64,000 bases of DNA from CAXPZW01 sp049594615 (GCA_049594615.1 JBMYJR010000005.1:1-64000); one strand, 5' to 3'. Shown: positions 17,453 to 27,084, numbered from the stretch's first letter. The notes: generated from the letters alone by a model not told the origin. Numbers and translations: made by a program.

Positions 17453-18031
17453 TTAGGCCGGTTTGCCATCGATCACCATGCACAAACGCTCGGTGATCTC
17501 CTCGATGGTACCAATGCCATTGATGCCCATGTACTTGTCTTGACTGCGGTAGTAGTCAGCTACAGGAGCCGTCTCGCGGTTGTACACATCAATGCGGTTT
17601 TGGATCACTTCAGGATCGGCGTCGTCTGCACGGCCTGAGGTTTCGGCACGTTTGAGCAGACGTTGGCGCAGCTCCTGCTCTTCTACCTCCAAGGCGAGCA
17701 TCCAGGTGATGCCGGTGTCGCGTCCAGTGAGGAAAGCGTCCAATGCCTCGGCTTGCGCGGTGGTGCGTGGGAAGCCGTCAAAAATGAAGCCCTTGGCCTC
17801 GGGGTGCTTGTTCACCTCGGACTCGAGCATTTGGATGGTCACGTTGTCGGGCACCAATTCGCCCTTTTCGATGTATGACTTGGCAAGTTGGCCGAGCTCG
17901 GTGTCGTTCTTCATGTTGTAACGGAAGATGTCACCGGTGCTGAGGTGTACCAAGTCGTAGCGCTCAATCAAGTTTGCGCTTTGGGTGCCTTTGCCGGCCC
18001 CTGGAGGGCCAAAGAGTACGATGTTAAGCAT
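17453..18031 (-). CDS. adk: Adenylate kinase
   Basis: A 192-residue enzyme that interconverts 2 ADP with ATP and AMP. It has the P-loop GPPGAGKGTQ at the N-terminus, HLSTGDIFR, FDGFPRTTAQAEALD (AMP site) and the short-LID arginine segment typical of shorter adenylate kinases. The ATG at 18031 was chosen because homology begins at MLNIVLFG. A perfect -7 box lies 51 bases upstream. Confidence 0.97.
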   Translation of the reverse strand: MLNIVLFGPPGAGKGTQSANLIERYDLVHLSTGDIFRYNMKNDTELGQLAKSYIEKGELVPDNVTIQMLESEVNKHPEAKGFIFDGFPRTTAQAEALDAFLTGRDTGITWMLALEVEEQELRQRLLKRAETSGRADDADPEVIQNRIDVYNRETAPVADYYRSQDKYMGINGIGTIEEITERLCMVIDGKPA

Positions 18032-18081
18032 ACGCTGCTCTCGTTGTTTTGCCACGGCACAGGCCGCAGAAATGAAAGAGC

Positions 18082-18089
18082 AAAAGTAC
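18082..18089 (-). promoter_or_regulatory. -7 promoter box upstream of adk
   Basis: TACTTTTG on the minus strand is an exact TAnnTTTG match, 51 bases before the adk ATG. It gives a leader of roughly 45 bases for an adk-obg transcript. Confidence 0.6.
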
Positions 18090-18128
18090 AGGTTTCCTTA
18101 GGAAATCAGGGCATTTACCCGCCCGCGC

Positions 18129-21100
18129 TTATTCACAATACGTGCCAAACATGCCGAGGAGCTCCAGCAGGTCGCCGGTGCCTATAATGCCGTCTGTGTC
18201 CAAGTCTGCCGGACAAGGATCTTCGGTCACCGTTCCTACACAAACAAGCAGCTCCGGATCCCAGATCGTACCGGGTCCACAGAATTGCGACCCTTGCACG
18301 CAGCTGCCATCGTCTACCGTAGCAGCGGGGTCGTAGTTGTCCGCCTCGGGATCGGTGCACCCCAAGCAACTGTAGTCGCAGGTGCCATTGTCGATGGTGG
18401 CCTCCGAGCTGTAGTTACACGCGAAGGGGTCGGTACACCCAAAGCAGGTGTAATCGCAGGAGCCGTCGTCCACGGTGGCGGTCACGTCAAAGTTGCACGC
18501 CAATGCATCGGTACAGCCCAAACAGGTGTAATCACATGAGCCGTCATCGGTCACAGCAGTGGGGTCGTAATTGCAAGCTGTGCTGTCGGTGCAGCCTTCT
18601 TGGCCAGCGCCCGGACACAGGTCACAGGTACCAAAACACACTGCATCTACCACTACGTCGTCCTCACCAAAGGAGGCAAAGCGGTTGAGGTTGACATCCG
18701 CATCGGCGCACGCGAGGGGTACGGTTTCGTCCTGCCCCCAAGCGTTGCCATTGATGAACTTCCACTCGGCCGATGCGTTGTTGGGCAATGTAGCGGTGTA
18801 CGCCCAAGTGCCGTCACCTTGATCGGTCATGGGCGTGAGTCCGGGTGTCCAGCCTTGGAAATCCGCGCCAATGTGCACGCCTTCAGCAGCCACGGTCTCT
18901 GCGGACATGTTGACCAGGAAGGTCACCTCAATGACGCCGTCGGGACACGCCGTACAATCGCTGAAGCAATGCGCGTCCAGCGTGGCATTTCCATTGACCA
19001 CATGCAGGCGGTTGTAGCCGCCAAAGCCGTCATCAGTACCGCAGCCTCCAGGCACGATTTCCGAATCGGGCCAGTCGTTGCCGTTGATGAATTTGTAGAT
19101 GAGATGGTCGCCCTCTTGAGCGGTCAACGTGTAGGTCCAAATGCCTGTACCGCCGTCCACCATGTCCGTGGTACTCGGGCTCCAATCTTGGAAGTTACCC
19201 GCCACGTGCAGGCCCAAGGGGCTCACAGCAGAAGTGGTCATGTCTACTTGCAGAGTGATGGTAAACAGACAGCTGCCGTCATCAATGCCTGCGCTCGGAT
19301 CGTAGTTCTGCGCAGCGGCATCGGTGCAGCCTTCGGTACCGGTTTCCAGCGCGGTGCTGCCGTCGGTATCGGGCACAGCGTAGGGCTGGTCGATGTATAT
19401 GCGGTACTCCCCCGGCTGGAGCAAGTACGGATTGGACAGGTTGTTTTCGACAATCGCGCTGCCGTTCATGTAATCGTACCACGTACCAGTGTATGGGAAG
19501 CCCGGAATGATGCTTTGGGCCACCACATCGAAGTTGGCAATCACAATGCAATTCATGTCTGGGTGGTACAGGCGAAGGGCCTTGGCGTACCCGCCCACGT
19601 CCATGTTGAAGTCGTTGGTATTGAATACCGGGTGCGAGCCGCGCAGTTGCAACATCGCACGGGTGGCCTTGAACAGGTTCTTGCGCTCCACATCCTCGGC
19701 ATATCCCCATTCGATCGGCTTTTTGTCGGTGCGACACCCGGAATCTATGCTGAGGTCCCAACAGGTATTGATGGAGTAGTCGTACCCCAGCTCTTCGAAC
19801 TGCCACATCATCTTAGGGCCTGGCACCATCAGGAACATAGCCATAATGGCCTCCATGCGCTCAAGGGCGGTGTCTTCGTCCTTGCAACTGTAGCCGTCAA
19901 ACTCGTTGCCGTAGAGTTGGGTGTTGTATAGAATGCGTTCCTCGTCGTGGCTGGAGAAGTAGCCCACCAAGTTTTGGAACGCCCAGCCCCTGCTTTGGTG
20001 GCTGATGCCAAACAGGTTGGAAGGGAAGCCCATCAGTGCTTCACCGTAATCGTGATTGGAGTTGCCCCACAGCATGCATCCACTCGCAGCCAAGGCCGAT
20101 TCTTCGGAGTTATCTGCAAAGTGTTCGAGTATGAAGTACGACCCCGGCGATACGCCCCAACAATGATTGGCGTAGTCGGTCAGGATGTTGATGCGCGATT
20201 GGTCGTAGGCATTGAATGCACCCAAATCGCCCTGAGTCTGGTTGTTGGTGAAGCCCTTAGACAGGTCCATACGGAAGCCGTCCACATGGTACTCCTCCAG
20301 CCAATATTGCAGTACACGCTTGCAAAATGCCCGGGTATCGCTGCTCTCGTGATCAAAATCGTAGCCCACGCCAAAATCATGCGGAGAGTAGGTGTTGAAC
20401 CAGGGGTTGTCTCCGGCCGGGGCATTCAGCCCTTGATCCCAGTACAACCGTACTTGCGGGTTGAGTCCGTAGCTGTGATTAAGCACCATATCCATGATCA
20501 CCGCAATGCCTCGCTGGTGGGCCTCTTCAACAAAACGCTTGAGCGCATCCTTGGTGCCGTAGTACTTATCGGGAGCGAAGTAGAAATTGGGGTTGTAGCC
20601 CCACGATTCGTTGCCATCAAACTCGTTGAAAGGCATGAGCTCGATGGCGTCCACGCCCAGGTTCTCCAAGTAAGAAAGCGTATCCTTCATGGTCTCCCAG
20701 TTGTGGTCGGTGATGAAGTCGCGCAGCAGCAATTCGTAGATCACCATTTTGTGGCCTTCTGGGCGCACGTAGCCGCCTTCGTTCCACACAAATTCCGACT
20801 GACCGGTTTGAAACACCGACACCGGATCGCCCGCATCCATCCACGGAAAATCAATCAATCCCGGGTAGGTGTCATTTGAGATCCATTGGTCGTTCCAGGG
20901 ATCCAAAATCTTGTCGGCAAACCAGTCCGCTACGCGAATGCCTCCCGGGTACACGCTGTATTGAAAGCGGTACTCCTGCAGCGGGGTCAAGTTGTCCAAC
21001 AGGATCCAGTGGGTATTCCCGTCCAGCGACTTGCGCATCAGGAACTCCTCCTGCTCTGCCCACCCCGAAAAGTCGCCCACAGCGTACATGTAATCCTTGC

Positions 21101-21248
21101 CCGGGGCGTAGCACTGCAAAATCACGGCGTCGTCCCCTACATAGTTGATCCCAGCTTGCGTCCACGTAGGTGGATCCTGGATCACAGGAGTTTGCGCTTG
21201 AACGGCAACAACTACAACAAGGAGGGCGGCAGTTAGGAGATTACGCAT
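18129..21248 (-). CDS. Secreted GH13 alpha-amylase family glycoside hydrolase, multidomain
   Basis: A 1039-residue exported enzyme (signal peptide MRNLLTAALLVVVVAVQAQ). An N-terminal E-set-like domain precedes the GH13 barrel. Conserved regions are region I DMVLNH (Asp253), region II FRMDLSKGF (nucleophile Asp328), region III ILEHFAD (acid/base Glu375) and region IV SSHDEE (Asp435). The C-terminal part holds two similar starch-binding-like sandwiches starting near residues 662 and 772. Several GCTDxxACNYDP...DDGSC cysteine modules follow at about residues 640 and 885-990. An EF-hand-like ending (DLDTDGIIGTGD) closes the protein. It should hydrolyse or debranch alpha-glucans at the cell surface. 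No PUL-type SusC/SusD pair is adjacent. Confidence 0.92.
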   Translation of the reverse strand: MRNLLTAALLVVVVAVQAQTPVIQDPPTWTQAGINYVGDDAVILQCYAPGKDYMYAVGDFSGWAEQEEFLMRKSLDGNTHWILLDNLTPLQEYRFQYSVYPGGIRVADWFADKILDPWNDQWISNDTYPGLIDFPWMDAGDPVSVFQTGQSEFVWNEGGYVRPEGHKMVIYELLLRDFITDHNWETMKDTLSYLENLGVDAIELMPFNEFDGNESWGYNPNFYFAPDKYYGTKDALKRFVEEAHQRGIAVIMDMVLNHSYGLNPQVRLYWDQGLNAPAGDNPWFNTYSPHDFGVGYDFDHESSDTRAFCKRVLQYWLEEYHVDGFRMDLSKGFTNNQTQGDLGAFNAYDQSRINILTDYANHCWGVSPGSYFILEHFADNSEESALAASGCMLWGNSNHDYGEALMGFPSNLFGISHQSRGWAFQNLVGYFSSHDEERILYNTQLYGNEFDGYSCKDEDTALERMEAIMAMFLMVPGPKMMWQFEELGYDYSINTCWDLSIDSGCRTDKKPIEWGYAEDVERKNLFKATRAMLQLRGSHPVFNTNDFNMDVGGYAKALRLYHPDMNCIVIANFDVVAQSIIPGFPYTGTWYDYMNGSAIVENNLSNPYLLQPGEYRIYIDQPYAVPDTDGSTALETGTEGCTDAAAQNYDPSAGIDDGSCLFTITLQVDMTTSAVSPLGLHVAGNFQDWSPSTTDMVDGGTGIWTYTLTAQEGDHLIYKFINGNDWPDSEIVPGGCGTDDGFGGYNRLHVVNGNATLDAHCFSDCTACPDGVIEVTFLVNMSAETVAAEGVHIGADFQGWTPGLTPMTDQGDGTWAYTATLPNNASAEWKFINGNAWGQDETVPLACADADVNLNRFASFGEDDVVVDAVCFGTCDLCPGAGQEGCTDSTACNYDPTAVTDDGSCDYTCLGCTDALACNFDVTATVDDGSCDYTCFGCTDPFACNYSSEATIDNGTCDYSCLGCTDPEADNYDPAATVDDGSCVQGSQFCGPGTIWDPELLVCVGTVTEDPCPADLDTDGIIGTGDLLELLGMFGTYCE

Positions 21249-21680
21249 GTCTCGAAATTAAGCAGACGGAAGGTACAAAGTGTTGCTGGAACACACTTTG
21301 GAAAGGAGGGGTTAGTGCACGTATAAGGTGGTAGAGCAAGGCTTTTTGAAATGAAGAATGCGATGTACAGGTGAACCGCTTGCGGCATGCTTTGGATGAT
21401 CCAATGGTGGTGTCGAGTACACTCAACAGCTTGCACTCGCTACTTGCACCAAACCCTCCCCCCAATTTTCACTGTTAACTCTTCCCCCAACTATCTGCTT
21501 GCACTTGCACGAACCACCATTGGTTCTTTCACTTTTATTCCAACCACAACCCGCACAAAACCAGTTACCTTTGCGTTGACTTAATAGGTCCGTGCGCGGA
21601 AGTTGTTGATAACTGGAAAGTGTCTGACACGAAGCAGCGTAGGATGTGCCTAACTTAAGGGTGTCACCTGAACAAACGCT
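21249..21680. other. Divergent intergenic region between GH13 and TPR genes
   Basis: About 430 bases with starts at both ends. A perfect -7 box for the TPR gene lies at 21566-21573. A near-match (TAATTTCG) lies immediately before the GH13 start. In the TPR leader, GTGTCTGACAC (near 21620) and GGTGTCACC (near 21660) are small inverted repeats. No coding frame was credible. Confidence 0.5.
21566..21573 (+). promoter_or_regulatory. -7 promoter box of the TPR gene
   Basis: TACCTTTG matches TAnnTTTG exactly, 107 bases before the ATG at 21681. It implies a leader of about 100 bases containing small inverted repeats. Confidence 0.55.
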
Positions 21681-23096
21681 ATGAACGAAGAAGCTGCAAA
21701 GCGCGACGATCATCAACCGGCTCGAGAACTGCAACAGCGGTACGAAGCCATGCTGAAAGCCCGCCAATCGTGGTACTTCGACATCGATCAATTTGAGCAG
21801 ATTGTCGATTTGTACTTCGATCAGGGACGTGTACGCAAAGCGTTGAGCGTCATCCACTACGCCCGCACCATCTTCCCCGATGCCTTTGTTCTTCGCCTAC
21901 GCCAAGCCCAGTTACTGGCCGGCATGGGAGAACTGAATCGGGCCCTTGGGTTGCTCCGCGCACTCGAGGAAGTGGAACCCACAAACGACGAAGTCTTGCT
22001 GACCCTCGGCACGGTATTTTCGCAGTTGCGCGACCATCGCAATGCGGTCCGCTACTACGAACGTGCCCTGCGTTTTGGACAGGTCGAGCTGCAGGACGAA
22101 GTCTACATTGACCTTGCATTGGAGTACGAGAACATGGAGCGCTTCAACGAAGCCATCCGCGTACTGGACCGTGCCTTGCGTCAAAACCCTGAGAACGATA
22201 CCGCCGTCTACGAAATCGCATACTGCTTTGAAATGGCAGGGCGCTTTGAGGACGCACGTGCTTACTACGTTCAATTCTTGGACGAACACCCCTACTCGTT
22301 TGCCACGTGGTACAATTTGGGCAACAGTTACTTCCGCACCGCGGAGTACCCCAAGGCTGCTGACGCCTTCGAGTATTGCCTGGCCATCGAAGACCAATTT
22401 GCCCCGGGTTGGTACAACTTGGCCAATACCCTGGTGTACTTGGAGGACTTTAACCGTGCCATCGAGTGCTACAAGGAGACCATGGAGTTGGAAACCCCAC
22501 AAGCAGGGGTCTACTGCCTGGTGGGCGAATGCTACGAAAAGCTCGAGCAACTCAAAGAAGCCGACTTCTATTACAACCTCGCCCTCAAACTGGATCCCAA
22601 AAACGTGGACGCCATCATTGGCAAGGCCGTGGTCAACGACCTGCAAGGCCACTCCGAAAAAGCCATCGAGCTCCTGCGCGAAGCAGACGGCTTGGAGCCC
22701 AACAACCCGGACATCATGCTCATGATGGCCGAAGCCCAAAAGAACGTGGGTAACGTATCGAGCGCCCGAGAGATTTACCTGCGTGCCATTGAAGCCCACC
22801 CCAAGTGCGTGCAGGCTTGGTTGGACTACGCCCATTTCCGCTTCGATTTGAACCATGTGGACGGTGCGGAAAACCTAATTGAGCAAGCCCTGGGTGAAAA
22901 CCCGGATAACACTTCGCTCCTCTTGCGAAAAGTTGCATACTTGCACGCCCTTGGAAAGCAGAAGCAAGCCCTGCTGCTGCTGGATTACCTCCATCAGAGC
23001 GAGAACAATGATTTCGACGAGCTGACGGACTACTACCCAGAAATCCTCAACGATGCGGATGCCCGGGAGTTATGTAAAAGCCCTGAAGAATCATGA
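21681..23096 (+). CDS. Tetratricopeptide repeat protein
   Basis: A 471-residue soluble protein made almost wholly of TPR-type helical pairs (for example WYNLGNSYFRTAEYPKAADAF and WYNLANTLVYLEDFNRAIE), roughly a dozen repeats. There is no signal peptide or membrane segment, so a cytosolic scaffold is likely. Its stop overlaps the start of the phosphosulfolactate synthase gene by four bases (ATGA), so the two are translationally coupled. Function is unknown; the coupling suggests a protein-interaction role tied to that enzyme. Confidence 0.85.
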   Translation: MNEEAAKRDDHQPARELQQRYEAMLKARQSWYFDIDQFEQIVDLYFDQGRVRKALSVIHYARTIFPDAFVLRLRQAQLLAGMGELNRALGLLRALEEVEPTNDEVLLTLGTVFSQLRDHRNAVRYYERALRFGQVELQDEVYIDLALEYENMERFNEAIRVLDRALRQNPENDTAVYEIAYCFEMAGRFEDARAYYVQFLDEHPYSFATWYNLGNSYFRTAEYPKAADAFEYCLAIEDQFAPGWYNLANTLVYLEDFNRAIECYKETMELETPQAGVYCLVGECYEKLEQLKEADFYYNLALKLDPKNVDAIIGKAVVNDLQGHSEKAIELLREADGLEPNNPDIMLMMAEAQKNVGNVSSAREIYLRAIEAHPKCVQAWLDYAHFRFDLNHVDGAENLIEQALGENPDNTSLLLRKVAYLHALGKQKQALLLLDYLHQSENNDFDELTDYYPEILNDADARELCKSPEES

Positions 23097-23983
23097 AACC
23101 AACACTCAAGTACTTGCCCGAACGTCCCGCCAAGCCCCGCCACACCGGGGTGACCATGGTGATGGACAAGGGACTCAGCTACCGACAAGCAGAAGACTTC
23201 ATTGAAACCTGCGGTGAACTGACCGATGTGGTCAAGCTCGGCTTCGGTACCACCATGGTGACCCCGAACGTGGAGCGCAAAATCCAGCTTTACCGAGACG
23301 CCGGATTGGACGTATACTTTGGAGGCACCTTGTTTGAGGCCTTCTATGTACGCAACCAGCTGGCGGACTTCCGTCAAATGTGCCTCGACTTTGGGGTGAA
23401 CGTGATGGAGGTGTCTGACGGTTCTATCGTTTTGAATCACAAAGAAAAATGCGACCTGATCACCTCCTTCTCAGAAGACTTCAAAGTCCTCAGTGAGGTG
23501 GGTTCCAAGGAGGAAGGCATCTTGATTTCTCCAGCCAAATGGATCCGCATGATGCTCGCCGAGCTCAAAGCAGGTTCTTGGAAGGTGATTGCCGAGGCGC
23601 GTGAATCGGGCAACGTGGGCATCTTCCGCCCCAACGGTCACGCACACACCATCCTGATCAACAAGATCATGGCCAAGGTGAACAACGACAATATCCTTTG
23701 GGAAGCTCCTAAGAAGCCACAGCAAGTGTGGTTCCTCAAACTGATGGGCGCCAACGTCAACCTGGGCAACATTGCGCCCAACGACGTGATTCCTTTAGAA
23801 ACCTTGCGTTTGGGACTGCGTGGCGACACCTTCTTCGAACACCTCCCCGAGGCCATCGTGAAGAAAGCCCAGCCCATTGTGCCAGAGCCCGCCCAAAAAC
23901 CCACTGCCAAAAAGACGCCGGCCAAGAAACCCGTCGCCAAAAAAGCACCGGCCAAGAAAGCGGCACCCAAGGCCAAGGCTTAA
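23093..23983 (+). CDS. comA: Phosphosulfolactate synthase family protein with lysine-rich tail
   Basis: A 296-residue protein. Residues 1 to about 255 match the phosphosulfolactate synthase (ComA/YitD) family, which adds sulfite to phosphoenolpyruvate: VVKLGFGTT, YFGGTLFE, VMEVSDGSI, GKEEGILISPAKW-like and GNIAPNDVIPLE. Residues from about 264 are a PAKK/AKKP tail, like histone H1 or HU-type DNA-binding tails, which is not part of the family core. It could serve the sulfonate arm of sulfonolipid or sulfolactate synthesis, which is inference. The 4-base overlap with the TPR gene and the stop shared with MATE show tight packing. Confidence 0.82.
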   Translation: MKPTLKYLPERPAKPRHTGVTMVMDKGLSYRQAEDFIETCGELTDVVKLGFGTTMVTPNVERKIQLYRDAGLDVYFGGTLFEAFYVRNQLADFRQMCLDFGVNVMEVSDGSIVLNHKEKCDLITSFSEDFKVLSEVGSKEEGILISPAKWIRMMLAELKAGSWKVIAEARESGNVGIFRPNGHAHTILINKIMAKVNNDNILWEAPKKPQQVWFLKLMGANVNLGNIAPNDVIPLETLRLGLRGDTFFEHLPEAIVKKAQPIVPEPAQKPTAKKTPAKKPVAKKAPAKKAAPKAKA

Positions 23984-25305
23984 GCCCACTCGGATTCCAA
24001 ACGACTGATTTTCTTGTTGTAGTAGAACGCGGCCCACACCGACCGGAAGGCCAACCATGCGGCAAAGCCCCACCACACGCTAGTAAGCGCATCGGGTGAG
24101 AAGAACAGCCATCCGCTGTAAACACACAGCGCAAGGAGCATCATGTTGCGCAGGAAGCGCGCATCGGCCAACCCTTTGAGAATGCCGTCGTAGGTGAAGG
24201 CGATTGCACCTGTGGGCAGCGACACAATCATCACCCAGAAAATGTCCTCAAAAGCCGTAACTGCCTCGGTATCGTTGCTGAGCAAGTGTCCGATGTAGGA
24301 GTACACCAGCAGGTATCCGGCAATCATCAATACACTGATTCCCAGTCCGATCAGCTGCAAGCGCCGCAGCAAGAAGCGCAGATTGAATGCGTCCTTCTGG
24401 CCAAAGAGCTTGCCGCTGAGGGCTTGCCCGGCGTTGGAGTACCCGTCCAACAGAAAGAAGGAAAAGGTCCAGATTTGGATCACCATGGTGTGCGCTGCTA
24501 AGGGCGCCTCCCCCAACCCTGCGGCCGTGCGATTGGCCAAGAACAGCACCGTGTTGATGGTGATGACGCGGATCATGAAGTTGCCGCTCACCCCCAAGGT
24601 CCCCACAAGTTCTGGATGGCGCTTCCAATTGGGACGCAAACGGTATGGCGTGTGGCGCAGCAAAACAAACGAGGCGACGACAAACATGAACACCTGGCTT
24701 CCCAGAGCACCATATGCAGCGCCGCGAACTCCCATGGGTGGAATCCACCCTTCTACGCCGTATACGAGCAACAGGTCCATCGTCAGGTTGATGATGCCAC
24801 CGCTGAGGGCGATATACATGGCCCACCGTGTATTTTGCAAGCCTTGGAAAACCCCGAATAACAGGTAGGTCACCAGCATGAGCGGCAGTCCCACCGCCCG
24901 GATCCGGAAGTAATCAATGGCATTTTCGAGCACCAGTCCTTCAGCGTTGTAAAGCTGAAGTAAGGAGGGGGCAAACGTGCTGCTCAAGGTCCAGATCAGC
25001 ACACCCAATCCGGCGTTGAACACCACCAACTGGAACAGCAGCGGATCCAACGAAGCTTCGCGCTTTTCACCCACGTACTTGCCCACGGTGGCCACCATGG
25101 CAGGGCGAAGCACCATGAAGGTCCAGAACAACAAAAAGAATAAGCTCACCGCCACACCGATGCCCCCAATGGCCTCGGTGCTGTTCTCGGGGATGTGCCC
25201 GATGATGGAGGTGTCTGCCAGACTGATCAACGGTTCGGCCAAATTGGACACAATGGCCGGCAGGGCGAGTGCATTGATGGTCTTTTGGGACAGGCGTTGG
25301 GGCAT
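23980..25305 (-). CDS. MATE family multidrug efflux transporter
   Basis: A 441-residue inner-membrane exporter with about 12 transmembrane segments. MATE signatures are the PAIVSNLAEPLISLADTSIIG start, QNTRWAMYIALSGGIINL, and GYSNAGQALSG in the second half. It probably exchanges Na+ or H+ for cationic drugs. Its stop and the stop of the convergent phosphosulfolactate synthase gene overlap in TTAA. The ATG at 25305 begins the family sequence; upstream sequence is the icd terminator. Confidence 0.92.
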   Translation of the reverse strand: MPQRLSQKTINALALPAIVSNLAEPLISLADTSIIGHIPENSTEAIGGIGVAVSLFFLLFWTFMVLRPAMVATVGKYVGEKREASLDPLLFQLVVFNAGLGVLIWTLSSTFAPSLLQLYNAEGLVLENAIDYFRIRAVGLPLMLVTYLLFGVFQGLQNTRWAMYIALSGGIINLTMDLLLVYGVEGWIPPMGVRGAAYGALGSQVFMFVVASFVLLRHTPYRLRPNWKRHPELVGTLGVSGNFMIRVITINTVLFLANRTAAGLGEAPLAAHTMVIQIWTFSFFLLDGYSNAGQALSGKLFGQKDAFNLRFLLRRLQLIGLGISVLMIAGYLLVYSYIGHLLSNDTEAVTAFEDIFWVMIVSLPTGAIAFTYDGILKGLADARFLRNMMLLALCVYSGWLFFSPDALTSVWWGFAAWLAFRSVWAAFYYNKKISRLESEWA

Positions 25306-25322
25306 GGGTGAAATTTGCAACG

Positions 25323-25349
25323 AAAAAAGGCCCGGACAAGACCGGGCCT
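25323..25349 (-). terminator. Terminator of icd
   Basis: A perfect stem (GGCCCGG / CCGGGCC) with a 6-base loop is followed on the minus strand by six T. It lies between the icd stop and the MATE start, so it separates the two transcripts. Confidence 0.85.
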
Positions 25350-25373
25350 CTCGGAATTTTCTCGGGGAAAATA

Positions 25374-26606
25374 TTAGCCGTTCATGCGGGCTTGCAAACC
25401 GTTGTCCAGGGCTTGGAGGAATTCCTCGGTAGTGAGCCAGTGGTCTTCGGTCATTTGCTTGCCGTGGATCAGCAGGGCCAGATCCTTGGTCATTTGGCCG
25501 CCTTCTACGGTGTCGATGCATACGCGCTCGAGGGTTTCGCAGAAGTCGATCAGCGGTTGGTTGTTGTCCAACTTACCGCGGAATGCCAGACCACGGGTCC
25601 AGGCGAAGATCGACGCAATCGGATTGGTCGAGGTCTTCTCGCCGGCTTGGTGACGACGGTAGTGACGGGTCACAGTACCGTGGGCAGCCTCAGCTTCCAT
25701 CACGTCACCTTCGGGGGTCACCAAGGTCGAGGTCATCAAACCGAGTGAACCAAAGCCTTGTGCTACGGTGTCTGACTGTACGTCGCCGTCGTAGTTCTTG
25801 CAGGCCCAAACGAATCCACCTTCCCACTTGAGGGCGGCGGCCACCATATCGTCAATCAGGCGGTGCTCGTAGGTGAGACCGGCTGCGTCAAACTTGGCTT
25901 TGAATTCGTTTTGGAACACTTCTTCGAAGATGTCCTTGAAGCGGCCATCGTACGCCTTCAAGATGGTGTTCTTGGTGCTCATGTACAGTGGCCAACCCTT
26001 ATCCAAAGCGCGGTTCATGCACGAACGGGCGAAGCCATAGATCGACTCGTCGGTGTTGTACATGCTCATGGCAACTCCGCCAGCACCTTCGAATTCAAAG
26101 ACTTCCCACTCAGTAGCTGCGCTGCCGTCTTCGGGGATGAAGCTCATCATGAGCTTGCCTTTGCCTTTGATCACAGTATCGGTGGCCTTGTACTGATCTC
26201 CGAAAGCGTGACGTCCGATGCAGATCGGCTTGGTCCAGCCCGGTACCAGACGCGGTACGTTGCTCATGATAATGGGCTCACGGAACACAGTACCGCCCAC
26301 GATGTTGCGGATGGTGCCGTTGGGTGAACGCCACATTTTCTTGAGCTTGAACTCCTCTACACGCGCCTCATCGGGGGTGATGGTCGCGCACTTGATTCCC
26401 ACCTTGTATTCTTTGATGGCGTTGGCCGCGTCGATGGTCACCTGGTCGTTGGTATCGTCACGGTGCTCCATACCCAGATCGAAATACTTGATCTCGAGGT
26501 CGAGGTATGGGAAGATGAGTTTGTCTTTGATGAATTGCCAGATGATGCGGGTCATTTCATCGCCGTCCATCTCCACGACGGGGTTGGCCACTTTGATTTT
26601 TTCCAT
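25374..26606 (-). CDS. icd: NADP-dependent isocitrate dehydrogenase
   Basis: A 410-residue enzyme of the eukaryotic-like NADP-ICDH type. It has VVEMDGDEMTRIIW near the N-terminus, KCATITPDEARVEEF, MWRSPNGTIRN, GRHAFGDQYKATD and AHGTVTRHYR. It oxidises isocitrate to 2-oxoglutarate in the TCA cycle. It begins 28 bases after ndk and is followed by a strong terminator, so an ndk-icd transcript is likely. Confidence 0.97.
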   Translation of the reverse strand: MEKIKVANPVVEMDGDEMTRIIWQFIKDKLIFPYLDLEIKYFDLGMEHRDDTNDQVTIDAANAIKEYKVGIKCATITPDEARVEEFKLKKMWRSPNGTIRNIVGGTVFREPIIMSNVPRLVPGWTKPICIGRHAFGDQYKATDTVIKGKGKLMMSFIPEDGSAATEWEVFEFEGAGGVAMSMYNTDESIYGFARSCMNRALDKGWPLYMSTKNTILKAYDGRFKDIFEEVFQNEFKAKFDAAGLTYEHRLIDDMVAAALKWEGGFVWACKNYDGDVQSDTVAQGFGSLGLMTSTLVTPEGDVMEAEAAHGTVTRHYRRHQAGEKTSTNPIASIFAWTRGLAFRGKLDNNQPLIDFCETLERVCIDTVEGGQMTKDLALLIHGKQMTEDHWLTTEEFLQALDNGLQARMNG

Positions 26607-26633
26607 GGTGGGAATCGGGTTAGGAGTGAATAC

Positions 26634-27053
26634 TTATGCGTGCTCGCGCTGCGAGAAAAAGAACGCGCCTTCGATGGCGGCGTTGTCGTCGCTGTCTGAA
26701 CCGTGAACGGCGTTGGCAGCGATGCTCTCAGCAAAATCGCGACGGATGGTGCCTTCGGCAGCTTCCGCTGGGTTGGTAGCGCCGATGAGGGTACGGAAGT
26801 CCTCAACTGCGTTGTCTTTCTCAAGGATGGCCGCGACGATGGGGCCTGAGGTCATGTACTCCACGAGCTCGCCGTAGAAGGGACGCTCTTTGTGGATGGC
26901 GTAAAAGGTTTGGGCATCAGCGGTGCTCAGACGGGTCCATTTCAGCGCCTTGATGGTGAAGCCCGCACCAATGATGCGGTCGATGATCTTTCCGGTGTGA
27001 CCGTTGCCGGTAGCGTCCGGCTTGATCATGGTAAATGTGCGGTTGGTAGCCAT
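26634..27053 (-). CDS. ndk: Nucleoside diphosphate kinase
   Basis: A 139-residue enzyme of full length that balances nucleoside triphosphates. FTMIKPDATG at the start and the phosphoryl-accepting His117 in NAVHGSDSD are conserved. A perfect -7 box lies 23 bases upstream and supports the ATG at 27053. Confidence 0.97.
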   Translation of the reverse strand: MATNRTFTMIKPDATGNGHTGKIIDRIIGAGFTIKALKWTRLSTADAQTFYAIHKERPFYGELVEYMTSGPIVAAILEKDNAVEDFRTLIGATNPAEAAEGTIRRDFAESIAANAVHGSDSDDNAAIEGAFFFSQREHA

Positions 27054-27076
27054 GTTGGTTCTTTTTTTTGGCGCGA

Positions 27077-27084
27077 CAAAACTA
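27077..27084 (-). promoter_or_regulatory. -7 promoter box of ndk
   Basis: TAGTTTTG on the minus strand is an exact TAnnTTTG match ending 23 bases before the ndk ATG. Confidence 0.65.
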
